Origin: Methylorubrum rhodinum
GTDB lineage: Bacteria; Pseudomonadota; Alphaproteobacteria; Rhizobiales; Beijerinckiaceae
Length of the DNA stretch: 64,000 nucleotides
NCBI RefSeq assembly: GCF_014199935.1
Contig: NZ_JACHOP010000007.1
Coordinates: forward strand, 1 to 64,000
Reading direction: 5' to 3'
Shown: one piece after another, positions 34,445 to 43,177 of the stretch
Layout: the number at the start of each line of letters is the position of its first letter
Numbering within the stretch: position 1 is the stretch's first letter
Notes under the pieces: model-generated
The model's input: the letters and a program-made list of their open reading frames with translations, nothing else
Told to the model about the DNA's origin: nothing
Database searches by the model: none
Position numbers and translations under genes: made by a program

Positions 34445-35182
34445 TCAGAACAGCTCGCCCTGAACGGCAGCCCGCGGCGCCGGCGCCGCCCGCGCCCGGC
34501 CGACCGGCTCGATCAGGTCCGGGTCGTCGTGGCGGGTGCCGTTGACGCGCTCGCTCACGGCATCGAGCCGCAGCCATGCGTCGGGGTAGGGGCGGCAGAG
34601 CTGGGCGGCCTCGGGGCCGTCCACCCTCGGGTCGAGCCACGCATCGACCGCCTCGGGGCTCAGGATCGCGGGCATGCGCTCGTGGATCGCGCTGAGCGTC
34701 CCGTTGGCCGAGCAGGTGACGATGGCGGCGGTGTCGACCTCCGAGCCGTCGGCGCCGCCCCAGGGCTCCCACAGGCCGGCGAGCGCCATCGGCGCACCGT
34801 CGGTCCGGCGCACCGCGAAGGGTTGCTTGACCGCCCCCTTGCCGCTGCCCTTGCCCGTCCCTTCCCGGCGCCATTCGTAGAAGCCATCGGCGAGGAAGAT
34901 GCAGCGCCGGTGCCGCAAGGCCCCGCGAAAGGCCGGCTTCTCGCCGGCCGATTCGATGCGGGCGTTGAACAGCACCGGAAACCCGTTCGGGTCCTTGAGC
35001 CAAGTCGGCCACAGGCCCCAGCGCACCAGCCGGAACTGCCGCTTGCCCTGCTCGGTCAGCACGACCGGCACCGGCTGGGTCGGGGCGATGTTGTAGCGCC
35101 CAGGGAAGTTCGGCCGCTCGGAATAGCCGTAGACCGTCCGGTAGACCTCCGGAGGCTGACCGATGAAGAAGCGTCCGCACAT
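34445..35182 (-). CDS. yedK: SOS response-associated peptidase (SRAP/YedK)
   Basis: A 245-residue SRAP protein that shields abasic sites in single-stranded DNA through a covalent link to Cys2. Visible are MCGRFF (catalytic Cys2 after Met removal), YNIAPTQPVPVVL, VRWGLWPTWLKDP, FNARIESAGEKPAFR, FLADGFYEWR and ERMPAILSPE. The start is fixed by Cys2. The C-terminus is extended by an Ala/Pro/Arg-rich tail. A family-B repeat lies just upstream. Confidence 0.95.
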   Translation of the reverse strand: MCGRFFIGQPPEVYRTVYGYSERPNFPGRYNIAPTQPVPVVLTEQGKRQFRLVRWGLWPTWLKDPNGFPVLFNARIESAGEKPAFRGALRHRRCIFLADGFYEWRREGTGKGSGKGAVKQPFAVRRTDGAPMALAGLWEPWGGADGSEVDTAAIVTCSANGTLSAIHERMPAILSPEAVDAWLDPRVDGPEAAQLCRPYPDAWLRLDAVSERVNGTRHDDPDLIEPVGRARAAPAPRAAVQGELF

Positions 35183-35259
35183 TTTTTCGATCTGGTATGC
35201 GGACGGGCAGAGGATCAAGGCGTCACAGACGGCCCCGCACAGAATTGGTTCTTCCCTGC

Positions 35260-35371
35260 TGGGCCTCAAGCGCTGGCGGCCGCGTCCGCGGCCTGAGGCT
35301 GTTCGCTCCGCTCGACGCCTCGGCCGGCGCCGAGGCCCGCGGCGCTCTTCGCGCCGGGCCATCCGGTGCCA
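35260..35371. repeat. Intergenic repeat, family B, copy 2
   Basis: It begins GGGCCTCAAGCGCTGGCGG and shares CCGCGTCCGCGGCCT, TCGCTCCGCT, GCCTCGG and GGCGCTCTTCGCGCC with 17653-17760. Downstream it adds a palindrome, CCATCGCTCG / CGAGCGATGG at about 35370-35390. It lies between yedK and a DUF482 gene and has no coding potential. Confidence 0.8.
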
Positions 35372-35449
35372 TCGCTCGGACGAGCGATGGCACCCTCTTC
35401 GACCATATGTCCCGTTGCGCGCGGCGTCCGCGGCGCTACGTTGGCGACC

Positions 35450-36673
35450 ATGACATCCCCCGCCACGGCGACCGGCCCCGAGCCCGTCCTTCAGGTGCGG
35501 GCCGTGCCGGGCCTCGCCCGGTTCGAGGCCGCCGAGTGGGACGCCTGCGCCACCTCTCCCGAGACCCTCTCGGCCGGCGACGAGACCTTCAACCCGTTCG
35601 TCTCCCACGCCTTCCTCTCGGCGCTGGAGGAATCGGGCTGCGTCTCCCGCCGCACCGGCTGGCTGCCGCTGCATGTGCGCGTCGAGCGCGAGGGCCGGCT
35701 CGTCGGCGCCGCGCCCTGCTACCTGAAGTCCCACAGCCAGGGCGAATACGTGTTCGACCATGCTTGGGCCGACGCCTACGAGCGGGCCGGCGGCAGCTAC
35801 TACCCGAAGCTGCAAGTGAGCGTGCCGTTCACCCCCGTGACCGGCCCGCGCTTCCTGATCGCGCCGGGGGAAGACCCGGATGCGGCGGCTTCCGCCATCG
35901 TCGCGGGCCTGCGGGCGCTGCGGGAAGAGACGGAGGCCTCCTCGATCCACGCCACCTTCCTGCGGGAGCGCGAATCGGATCAGGCGGAAGCGCTCGGGAT
36001 GCTGCCGCGGATTGACCAGCAGTTCCACTGGATCAACGAGGGCTACGGCACCTTCGACGACTTCCTCTCGGCGCTGGCCTCGCGCAAGCGCAAGGCGATC
36101 AAGCGCGAGCGGCGCGACGCGCTCAGCCCAGGCATCACCATCGAGCACCGCACCGGGTCCGAGATCACGGAGGCCGACTGGGACGCCTTCTACGCATTCT
36201 ATCAGGACACCGGCGCCCGCAAATGGGGCCGGCCCTATCTCAACCGGCGCTTCTTCTCGCTGATCGGCGAGCGGATGGCGGAGCGCATCCTGCTCGTCTT
36301 CGCCCGAAAGGACGGGCGGCCGATCGCGGGCGCCATCAACTTCATCGGCGACACCGCGCTCTACGGGCGCAACTGGGGCTGCGTCGAGGACCATCCGTTC
36401 CTGCATTTCGAGGTCTGCTACTATCAGGCGATCGATTTCGCGCTGGCTCGCGGCCTCAAGCGGGTGGAAGCGGGCGCGCAGGGCGAGCACAAGCTCGCCC
36501 GCGGCTACCGCCCGGTGGCGATGCACTCGGCCCACGATTTCGCCGATGCGGGCCTCGGCCGCGCGGTGGGCGACTATCTGAAGCGGGAGAGGGCCGCCGT
36601 GCGCGCAGCCATCGACGAGTACGCGCAGATGTCGCCGTTCCGCCGCGGCGGACAGGATTGCGAGGATTCATGA
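35450..36673 (+). CDS. GNAT-like acyltransferase, DUF482/peptidogalycan family
   Basis: A 407-residue protein of the DUF482 (COG3146) group. It has a GNAT-like fold related to FemAB, seen in FNPFVSHAFLSALEESG, APCYLKSHSQGEYVFDHAWA and the C-terminal GAQGEHKLARGYRP. Its biochemical role is unproven; annotation as peptidogalycan synthesis is by distant similarity. ATG 35450 is chosen; the frame upstream runs into the repeat. It overlaps the M20 gene by 4 bases. Confidence 0.85.
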   Translation: MTSPATATGPEPVLQVRAVPGLARFEAAEWDACATSPETLSAGDETFNPFVSHAFLSALEESGCVSRRTGWLPLHVRVEREGRLVGAAPCYLKSHSQGEYVFDHAWADAYERAGGSYYPKLQVSVPFTPVTGPRFLIAPGEDPDAAASAIVAGLRALREETEASSIHATFLRERESDQAEALGMLPRIDQQFHWINEGYGTFDDFLSALASRKRKAIKRERRDALSPGITIEHRTGSEITEADWDAFYAFYQDTGARKWGRPYLNRRFFSLIGERMAERILLVFARKDGRPIAGAINFIGDTALYGRNWGCVEDHPFLHFEVCYYQAIDFALARGLKRVEAGAQGEHKLARGYRPVAMHSAHDFADAGLGRAVGDYLKRERAAVRAAIDEYAQMSPFRRGGQDCEDS

Positions 36674-37827
36674 GCCCGATCGACCGCATCCGTAGCTACG
36701 CCGACGAGCTGACCGCGCTGCGGCGCGACCTCCACGCCCATCCCGAGATCGGGTTCGAGGAGGTGCGGACCTCTGCAATCGTCGCCGAGCATCTGGAAAA
36801 ATTCGGCATCGAGGTCCACCGGGGGCTGGGCAAGACCGGCGTCGTCGGCGTGCTGCAGGGGCGCCCCGGCAAGCGCCGGATCGGGCTGCGCGCCGACATG
36901 GACGCCCTGCCGATCACCGAGGAGACCAACCTCCCCTACCGCTCGACCACGCCCGGCACGATGCACGCCTGCGGGCACGACGGGCACACCACCATGCTGG
37001 TCGGCGCAGCCCGCTACCTCGCCGAGACCCGCGACTTCGACGGCACCGCGGTGTTCGTGTTCCAGCCGGCGGAGGAGGGCTTGGGCGGCGCCCGCGCGAT
37101 GATCGCCGACGGCCTGTTCGAACGCTTCCCCGTCGACGAGATCTACGCCCTGCACAACGCGCCCCAGGGGCCGCACGGCGTGTTCCAGACCCGAGCCGGG
37201 CCGATGATGGCCGCAGCCGACTTCTTCGACATCCGCATCACCGGGCGCGGGGCGCACGCGGCGATGCCGCAGCAGGGCATCGATCCGATCGTGATCGCCA
37301 CCGGGCTCGCCCAGGCGATGCAGTCGATCGTCAGCCGCAACAGCGACCCGCTCAAGGCCGCGGTGGTCTCGATCACGCAAGTTCACGCGGGCGCAGCCTA
37401 CAACGTCATCCCCGAGGGCGCCCACCTCGCCGGCACCGTGCGGACCTTCGACGCCGGTTTGCGCAAGCTGGTCGGCCAGCGCATCCGTGAGCTGGCCCAG
37501 GGCTTCGCCGCCGCCTACGGCGCCACCATCGAAGTGGACCTGCGCGACGTGTTCTCGGTGCTCGACAACAGCGCCGAGCAGGCGCGGGCCGCGGCCGAGA
37601 TCGCGACCGAGCTGTTCGGCACCGACAAGGTCGATGCCGACACCATCCCGCGGATGGGCAGCGAGGATTTCGCCGACATGGTCGCGGCGGTTCCGGGCGC
37701 CTATGCGTGGCTCGGCGCAACGCCGGGGCCGGGCCTGCACAATGCCAGCTTCGATTTCGACGACAGTTTGATTCCGCTCGGGGCGGCGTATCTGGCGCGG
37801 GTGGTGGAGCGGCGGGCGCGGGTTTGA
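36670..37827 (+). CDS. M20-family amidohydrolase (HipO-like)
   Basis: A 385-residue metal-dependent aminoacylase. Characteristic segments: RRDLHAHPEIGFEE, RADMDALPITEE, MHACGHDGHTTMLVGAA (metal Cys/His), VFQPAEEGLGGARAM and MGSEDFADM. Relatives cleave N-acyl amino acids such as hippurate or N-acetyl-diaminopimelate. It overlaps the upstream DUF482 gene (ATGA), so they form an operon. Confidence 0.92.
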   Translation: MSPIDRIRSYADELTALRRDLHAHPEIGFEEVRTSAIVAEHLEKFGIEVHRGLGKTGVVGVLQGRPGKRRIGLRADMDALPITEETNLPYRSTTPGTMHACGHDGHTTMLVGAARYLAETRDFDGTAVFVFQPAEEGLGGARAMIADGLFERFPVDEIYALHNAPQGPHGVFQTRAGPMMAAADFFDIRITGRGAHAAMPQQGIDPIVIATGLAQAMQSIVSRNSDPLKAAVVSITQVHAGAAYNVIPEGAHLAGTVRTFDAGLRKLVGQRIRELAQGFAAAYGATIEVDLRDVFSVLDNSAEQARAAAEIATELFGTDKVDADTIPRMGSEDFADMVAAVPGAYAWLGATPGPGLHNASFDFDDSLIPLGAAYLARVVERRARV

Positions 37828-37860
37828 GGCGACTCGCCCGAGCGCGTCGGTCGCCGTGCA

Positions 37861-38064
37861 TCCCCTCGCCCCGCATGCGGGGAGAGGGCCGCGACGACCC
37901 TGTCGTCGTCGCGGCAAGGCGGCAGCCGGGGGTGAGGGGGCGGTTCCGGACGAGCCTCTTTCGTCGAGTCCCCCTCACCGCCGCTCCGGCTTCACCTCCG
38001 CTTCCTGCATGGACGACGAGGTCCATGCAGGCCTCTCCCCGCGTGCGGGGAGAGGGGGGAACCG
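37861..38064. repeat. Nested inverted repeat, family C, copy 2
   Basis: A left part with CCCCTCGCCCCGCATGCGGGGAGAGGG (in short pieces: CCCCGCATGCGGGG) near 37862-37888 is mirrored by CCTCTCCCCGCGTGCGGGGAGAGG near 38031-38056. Inside is GGGGGTGAGGGGG / CCCCCTCACCG. A central CTGCATGGACGACGAGG/CCATGCAGG hairpin lies at about 38006-38030. It separates convergent M20 and CDF genes and resembles the dxs-sodC element. Confidence 0.75.
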
Positions 38065-38107
38065 TCTGAGGTCACGAGGGAAAACTGGAAACCGTTCCGC
38101 CGCCGCC

Positions 38108-39154
38108 TCAGGCCGGCACGGCCGAGCCGGGCGGGGCCGCCTCCGGACCGGCAGGTGCTACGGTCGGGCTCGCGGCGGGGGTCGCCACATCCTTCTTCGC
38201 CGCATCCGTCGTGGCGTCGTGGGCCTTGCGGTCCTGGATCTCGATGAAGACCCGCTTCACGTCCGGGCTCTTGGCCTTGATGCACCGCTCCAGCCGCGCC
38301 ACCGTCTGCTCCACCTCGCCCGCGGGCATCTCGTCGGCGAAGTCGAGGCTGAGGTTCACCAGGATGTCGGAGGGGCCGAGATGCTGGGTCAGCACCTCGT
38401 TGACGTGGCGCACCGCCCGCTCCTCGCGCACGGCGGCGTCGATCGCGCGGACCACCTCCGGGTCGGCGGCCTCGCCGATCAAGAGGCCGTGGGTCTCGAA
38501 CATCAGGAAGATCGACATGCCGATCAGCACCACGCCGATGCCGATCGAGGCCCAGCCGTCCAGCACCGGCATGTCGAGCACATGCGCCGCGACCACGCCG
38601 CTCATCGCGATGACGAGGCCGATCAGCGCCGCCACGTCCTCGACCAGGATGGTGTAGAGCGACGGGTCCTTGCTGCGCTTGATCGCGGTGATCGCGGTGC
38701 GGTTGCCCTTCTCGGCCCAGAACGCCTTCACCGCCACGAAGCAGGAATAGCCCTCGGCCAGGATCGCGAAGCCGAGGATCGAGACGTTCACCCAGAAGCC
38801 CGACAGGGGGATGCCGAACACGGTGGCATCGGCGGCGGGTTCGGGATGCTGGATCTTGTGGGCGCCCTCGTAGATCGCGAAGATGCCGCCGCCGAGGAAG
38901 ATGAACAGCGCGACGATGAAGGCGTAGAAGTAGACCTCGCGCCCGTAGCCGAAGGGGTGTTTGGCATCGGCCGGCTTATCCGCCCGCTTGAGTCCGACGA
39001 GCAGCAGGATCTGGTTGGCGGTGTCCACCAGCGAGTGCGCGCCCTCCGCCAGCATCGCGGTCGAGCCGGTCAGGAAGGCGCCGACGAACTTCGCCGCCGC
39101 GATGGCGAGGTTGGCCCCCGCCGCCGTGTAGATCGCACCCGTGCTCTCGGCCAT
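38108..39154 (-). CDS. Cation diffusion facilitator transporter
   Basis: A 348-residue CDF exporter of divalent metals (Zn, Co, Fe or Mn type not certain). Predicted membrane helices start at YTAAGANLAIAAAKFVGAFL, with motifs EGAHSLVDTANQ and HPFGYGREVYFYAF, then a cytoplasmic domain (LTQHLGPSDILVNLSLDF). The C-terminal 40 residues are a Lys/Ala/Pro-rich tail. GGGAG precedes the ATG at 39154; a longer frame exists upstream. Confidence 0.9.
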   Translation of the reverse strand: MAESTGAIYTAAGANLAIAAAKFVGAFLTGSTAMLAEGAHSLVDTANQILLLVGLKRADKPADAKHPFGYGREVYFYAFIVALFIFLGGGIFAIYEGAHKIQHPEPAADATVFGIPLSGFWVNVSILGFAILAEGYSCFVAVKAFWAEKGNRTAITAIKRSKDPSLYTILVEDVAALIGLVIAMSGVVAAHVLDMPVLDGWASIGIGVVLIGMSIFLMFETHGLLIGEAADPEVVRAIDAAVREERAVRHVNEVLTQHLGPSDILVNLSLDFADEMPAGEVEQTVARLERCIKAKSPDVKRVFIEIQDRKAHDATTDAAKKDVATPAASPTVAPAGPEAAPPGSAVPA

Positions 39155-39314
39155 TCTCGCGCTCCCGTTCGGCGCACCGGAAGCGTCGCCGTCGTCACGG
39201 GGCACTCAACGCGCGCATGGGCCGCAAGGTTCGACGCGCTTTTTTCGGGATGATTTTTCGCAGTCGACGGCGCGGGGCCGCCCGTGCAACCTGCCGGGCA
39301 ACCGGAGGAGCCCG

Positions 39315-39749
39315 ATGACGCCGACATACGACCCGGACAACATCTTCGCGAAGATCCTGCGTGGGGAAATTCCGGCCCACAAGGTCTACGAGGACGCGCA
39401 CACGCTGGCCTTCATGGACGTGATGCCTCAGGGCGAGGGGCACACCCTGGTGATCCCCAAGGCGCCGAGCCGCGGCCTGCTCGATGCCGAGCCGGCGACG
39501 CTCGCCGCGCTGATCGCGAGCGTGCAATGGGTCGGGCGCGCGGTGCGGAAGGCGTTCGAGGCCGACGGGCTGACCGTGTTCCAGTTCAACGAGCCGGCGG
39601 GCGGGCAGACGGTGTTCCATCTGCACTTTCACGTGATTCCGCGCCGCGAGGGCGTGCCGCTCAAGCGTCACGAGGGCGGCATGGCCGACAACGCGGTGCT
39701 GGCCGAGCACGCCGCGCGCATCCGCGCCGCGCTCGACGAGGCGGCGTGA
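39315..39749 (+). CDS. HIT-family hydrolase
   Basis: A 144-residue histidine-triad nucleotide hydrolase, probably acting on adenosine phosphoramidates or dinucleotide polyphosphates. The HxHxH triad is in VFHLHFHVIPRR, with FAKILRGEIPAHKVYEDAH and QGEGHTLVIPK upstream. GGAGGAG precedes the ATG. It is convergent with the PilZ gene. Confidence 0.93.
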   Translation: MTPTYDPDNIFAKILRGEIPAHKVYEDAHTLAFMDVMPQGEGHTLVIPKAPSRGLLDAEPATLAALIASVQWVGRAVRKAFEADGLTVFQFNEPAGGQTVFHLHFHVIPRREGVPLKRHEGGMADNAVLAEHAARIRAALDEAA

Positions 39750-39781
39750 GGCTCAGGCCGCGCTCGTGGTTTTCTCTGCGC

Positions 39782-40183
39782 TCAGGCCGCGCTCGCCTTG
39801 GCGGCGCTCAGGGTGGCGAGCACGGAGCGCAGGGCCGCGTTCTCGGCCTCCAGCTCGGCGATCCGGCGCAGCAGCACGCCGATGGACGCGTCGGGCAGGG
39901 GCGCCGGCTCGGCGGCGGCCGGCTTCGCGTGGTGGTCGGCGAAGGCGATGCCCACCCCGCCGTCGCGGCGCCAGCGCAGCGTGCAGCGGAAGGTCTCGTC
40001 CTTCTGCGGGATGTAGAGGTCGAACACCTCCGGCAGGGTGCTGGTCTCGGAGAGTTCCAGCCGCGCGCCGGTCTCCGACAGGTCGCGGATCAGGCAGTCC
40101 ATCGAGGACGCGCCCTTGTTGAAGAGAATCCGCCCTTTCAGGAAGGTGCGCTTGCGGATGTCCTGGCGCTGCTCGCTGCTCAT
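39782..40183 (-). CDS. PilZ-domain protein with C-terminal coiled coil
   Basis: A 133-residue protein. The PilZ domain (about residues 5-85) has a basic RKRTFLKGR stretch and IRDLSETGARLEL (the DxSxxG motif), suggesting binding of cyclic di-GMP. A C-terminal helix, LLRRIAELEAENAALRSVLATL, looks like a short coiled coil. A 16-base segment at its 3' end (39780-39795) is repeated 29 bases downstream. Confidence 0.85.
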   Translation of the reverse strand: MSSEQRQDIRKRTFLKGRILFNKGASSMDCLIRDLSETGARLELSETSTLPEVFDLYIPQKDETFRCTLRWRRDGGVGIAFADHHAKPAAAEPAPLPDASIGVLLRRIAELEAENAALRSVLATLSAAKASAA

Positions 40184-40282
40184 GGAGTCGGCCTCCGTCC
40201 CCGACGATCCCGAAGAGCCTAGACCGGGAGCCGTTAAGGAAAGCTCGACGGAACCCGCGACACGGCCACGGGACCTACGGTT

Positions 40283-40510
40283 TCACGAGGCTTTCTCGTC
40301 GAGCGCCTGGAACAGGTAGAAGCCGTTGAAGCGCACGGCGGTGGCGGCGGCGCGGTCGTCGAAGCCGGGGGGCGGGGCGGCCTGCGCGTCGATCTTGCCG
40401 CCGAAGGTCCAGCGGCGCCCGCCGACGAAGCGCGGCACGGCGTGGCTCTCCGGCACCGCGCAGCACAGGGCCTCCTCGCCCTTGCGCCGGAACACGTTGT
40501 AGCTGCGCAT
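40283..40510 (-). CDS. Small protein of unknown function
   Basis: A 75-residue protein beginning MRSYNVFRRKGEEALCCAVP and ending FNGFYLFQALDEKAS. It has no signal peptide and I recognise no family. GGAGGG sits close to the ATG at 40510, which supports this start over the longer frame. Pattern GG-RRWTFGGKID is suggestive of a small beta fold. Confidence 0.65.
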   Translation of the reverse strand: MRSYNVFRRKGEEALCCAVPESHAVPRFVGGRRWTFGGKIDAQAAPPPGFDDRAAATAVRFNGFYLFQALDEKAS

Positions 40511-40704
40511 CGGTGGCCCTCCGCTTCGCCGCATCCTCGGAAGGGCGATAGCCCGGCAATCGGTCCGGTTTGTGTCGGCGACGATGGCATCGTGGCCGGG
40601 GGAGGGCGGGGTGTGCGGCGGCGCACGGGGCGATGCGCGGGTCTGGAACGGTTTCGAACGATCTGCCGCGCGCAGGACCTGACGGGCCGCGATCCCACCC
40701 TCCC

Positions 40705-40816
40705 CCCTCATCCTGAGGTGCTGCGCAGCAGCCTCGAAGGAGGGCTCCAGTTCCCGCGCGATCCCTGGAGCCCTCCTTCGAGGGCGACGCTTCGCGCCGC
40801 CACCTCAGGATGAGGG
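40705..40816. repeat. Intergenic palindromic repeat, family A, copy 3
   Basis: A 112-base inverted repeat CCTCATCCTGAGGTGC...GAAGGAGGGCTCCAG / CTGGAGCCCTCCTTCGAG...CACCTCAGGATGAGG. It is nearly the same as the copy between mutM and ubiE. It lies downstream of nadE (minus strand) and upstream of the small protein gene. Confidence 0.9.
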
Positions 40817-40842
40817 TGTGGGTGGGAGGATCGTCATCGCCC

Positions 40843-42900
40843 TCACTCCACCGGCACGTTCCGCTCCAACTCGTCCAGCCACGCCCGCGCGGTCGAATCG
40901 GAAGGCGCGCGCCAGTCGCCCCGCGGGGAGAGAGCGCCGCCGGCCGAGACTTTTGGGCCGTTGGGCAGCGCCGAGCGCTTGAACTGGCTGAAGCGGAAGA
41001 ACCGGTCGAGGAACACCGACAGCCAGCGCCGGATCGTCGGCAGATCGTAGGCGATGCGCTTGGCTTCCGGGAAATCCGGCGGCCAGTCGCCCCGCCCCGC
41101 GTCGCCCCAGGCGTGAAGCGCAAGATAGGCGATCTTCGACGGCGCGAAGCCGTGGCGCAGGGTGAACCACAGCGAGAAATCCTGCAGCGCGTAGGGACCG
41201 ATCTTGGCTTCCGTGCTCTGCGGCCCCTCCCCCTCGGTGGCCGGTACGAGTTCGGGGGAAATCTCGGTGTCGAGCACGGCGCGCAGCGTCCGGTTCTCGG
41301 CCTCGCCGAACTGTCCGGAGGCGATGACCCAGCGGATCAGGTGCTGGATCAGGGTCTTGGGCACGCCCGCGTTGACGCCGTAGTGGCTCATCTGGTCGCC
41401 GACGCCGTAGGTCGACCAGCCGAGCGCCAGCTCCGACAGGTCGCCGGTGCCGATGACGATGCCGCCGTGCCGGTTGGCGAGCCGGAACAGGTAATCGGTG
41501 CGCAAGCCCGCCTGCACGTTCTCGAAGGTGACGTCGTAGACCGCCTCGCCGCGCCCGAACGGGTGGCCCATGTCGGTCAGCATCTGCCGGGCGGCTGGGC
41601 GGATGTCGATCTCTTCCGACGTGGTGCCGAGCGCCCGCATCAGGGCGTGGGCGTTGGTCTTGGTCTCGTCCGAGGTGGCGAAGCCCGGCAGCGTGTAGGC
41701 CAGGATGTTTTTTCGCGGGAGGCCGAGCCGGTCGAAGGCTTTCGCCACCACGATGAGGGCGTGGGTCGAGTCGAGCCCGCCCGAGACGCCGATCACCGCC
41801 CGCTTGGTGCCGGTGGCCGACAACCTCTGGGCGAGGCCCGCCACCTGGATGTTGTAGGCCTCGTAGCAATCCTGGGCGAGGCGGGCCGGGTCGGCGGGCA
41901 CGAACGGGAAGCGCTCGACGCGCCGCTTCAGGCCCAGATCGCCGGACGGCGGATCGAGGCGGAACGGGATCGTGCGGAACGGTGCAGTCCGCGCCCGCGC
42001 GTTGTCGTCGAGGCTGCCGGCCTGGCGCCGCTCCTGGGTCAAGAGATCGAGGTCGATGTCGGCGAGCGTCGCCACCGGCTTGTCCGGGAAGCGCTCGCCT
42101 GCGGCCAGCCGCACGCCGTTCTCGTCGATGCTGGTCTGCCCGTCCCAGGACAGGTCGGTGGTGGATTCGCCCGTGCCCGCGGCGGCGTAGACGTAGGCGC
42201 ACAGGCCCCGCATCGAGGCGGCGCGGGTCAGGAGTTCGCGGGAATCGGCCCGGCCGACGGTGATCGGGCTGCCCGAGATGTTGGCGATGACGGTGGCGCC
42301 CGCCAGCACCGCGTCCATCCCCGGCGTCTGCGGCACCCACAGATCCTCGCAGACCTCGATGGCCAGCCGAAAGCCCGGCACGTCGTCGGCCGTAAACAGC
42401 AGGTCGGTGCCGAACGGCGCCGCGTGCCCGGCGACCCGGATCGTCTCGCCCGTGATCCCGGCGCCGGAGGCGAAGTGGCGCTTCTCGTAGAACTCCCGGT
42501 AGTTCGGCAGATAGCTTTTGGGCACCACGCCGAGGAGCCGCCCGCCGTGGATCGCGAGCGCACCGTTGTAGAGCCGGTGGCCCCAGCGGACCGGCGCGCC
42601 GACGACGAGGACGGGGGTGAGGCGAGCGCTCGCCGCGACCAGCCGCGCGATCCCGGCCTCGACCGCATCGAGCAGGGCGGTCTGCAGAAGCAGGTCCTCG
42701 ATCGCGTAGGACGAGACGCAGAGTTCGGGGAAGACGGCGAGCGCGGCGCCTTCCCTATGGCACTCCCCGGCGAGCGCCAGGATCGCCTCGACATTGGCCG
42801 CCGGGTCGCCCGGATGGCTGCGCCCGGTGCAGGCCGCGACGCGGGCGAAGCCATGGGCGTAGAGCGAGCGGAAGGGCTTTTGCGGATTGCTCTGGCTCAC
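40843..42900 (-). CDS. nadE: Glutamine-dependent NAD+ synthetase
   Basis: A 685-residue two-domain enzyme for the last step of NAD synthesis. The N-terminal nitrilase-like glutaminase domain (about 15-300) has Glu in VFPELCVSSYAIEDLL, Lys in VPKSYLPNYREFYEKR and catalytic Cys in LAIEVCEDLWVPQ. The C-terminal synthetase domain (about 340-640) has the P-loop VIGVSGGLDSTHAL and IGTGDLSELALGW. Its length fits the long type of enzyme. It is divergent from ftsK, with 277 bases between. Confidence 0.96.
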   Translation of the reverse strand: MSQSNPQKPFRSLYAHGFARVAACTGRSHPGDPAANVEAILALAGECHREGAALAVFPELCVSSYAIEDLLLQTALLDAVEAGIARLVAASARLTPVLVVGAPVRWGHRLYNGALAIHGGRLLGVVPKSYLPNYREFYEKRHFASGAGITGETIRVAGHAAPFGTDLLFTADDVPGFRLAIEVCEDLWVPQTPGMDAVLAGATVIANISGSPITVGRADSRELLTRAASMRGLCAYVYAAAGTGESTTDLSWDGQTSIDENGVRLAAGERFPDKPVATLADIDLDLLTQERRQAGSLDDNARARTAPFRTIPFRLDPPSGDLGLKRRVERFPFVPADPARLAQDCYEAYNIQVAGLAQRLSATGTKRAVIGVSGGLDSTHALIVVAKAFDRLGLPRKNILAYTLPGFATSDETKTNAHALMRALGTTSEEIDIRPAARQMLTDMGHPFGRGEAVYDVTFENVQAGLRTDYLFRLANRHGGIVIGTGDLSELALGWSTYGVGDQMSHYGVNAGVPKTLIQHLIRWVIASGQFGEAENRTLRAVLDTEISPELVPATEGEGPQSTEAKIGPYALQDFSLWFTLRHGFAPSKIAYLALHAWGDAGRGDWPPDFPEAKRIAYDLPTIRRWLSVFLDRFFRFSQFKRSALPNGPKVSAGGALSPRGDWRAPSDSTARAWLDELERNVPVE

Positions 42901-43177
42901 CGTGACCTCAATGCTCGCCTTTGGGCGCGCCTACCGCTGCGGACGGGCGGAAGGCACGGATTTTCAATAGTTTGGCGGCGCATCCTCACCCTTGCCGGCA
43001 GCGGCGAGGGGCAAGTCCTACAAAAAGCCGCCAAGGGTTCAACCCCACACAGGAATATCCGTTTCGGCCGCCCCGCGCATCGCGCCCGCGGGACGGGTCG
43101 CATGCGGGGAGGGCAAGCGTTCGTTAACGACGATCCGCCTAACTGGGGGGCGAACCGCTCCAGGGGGAGCCGGAACC

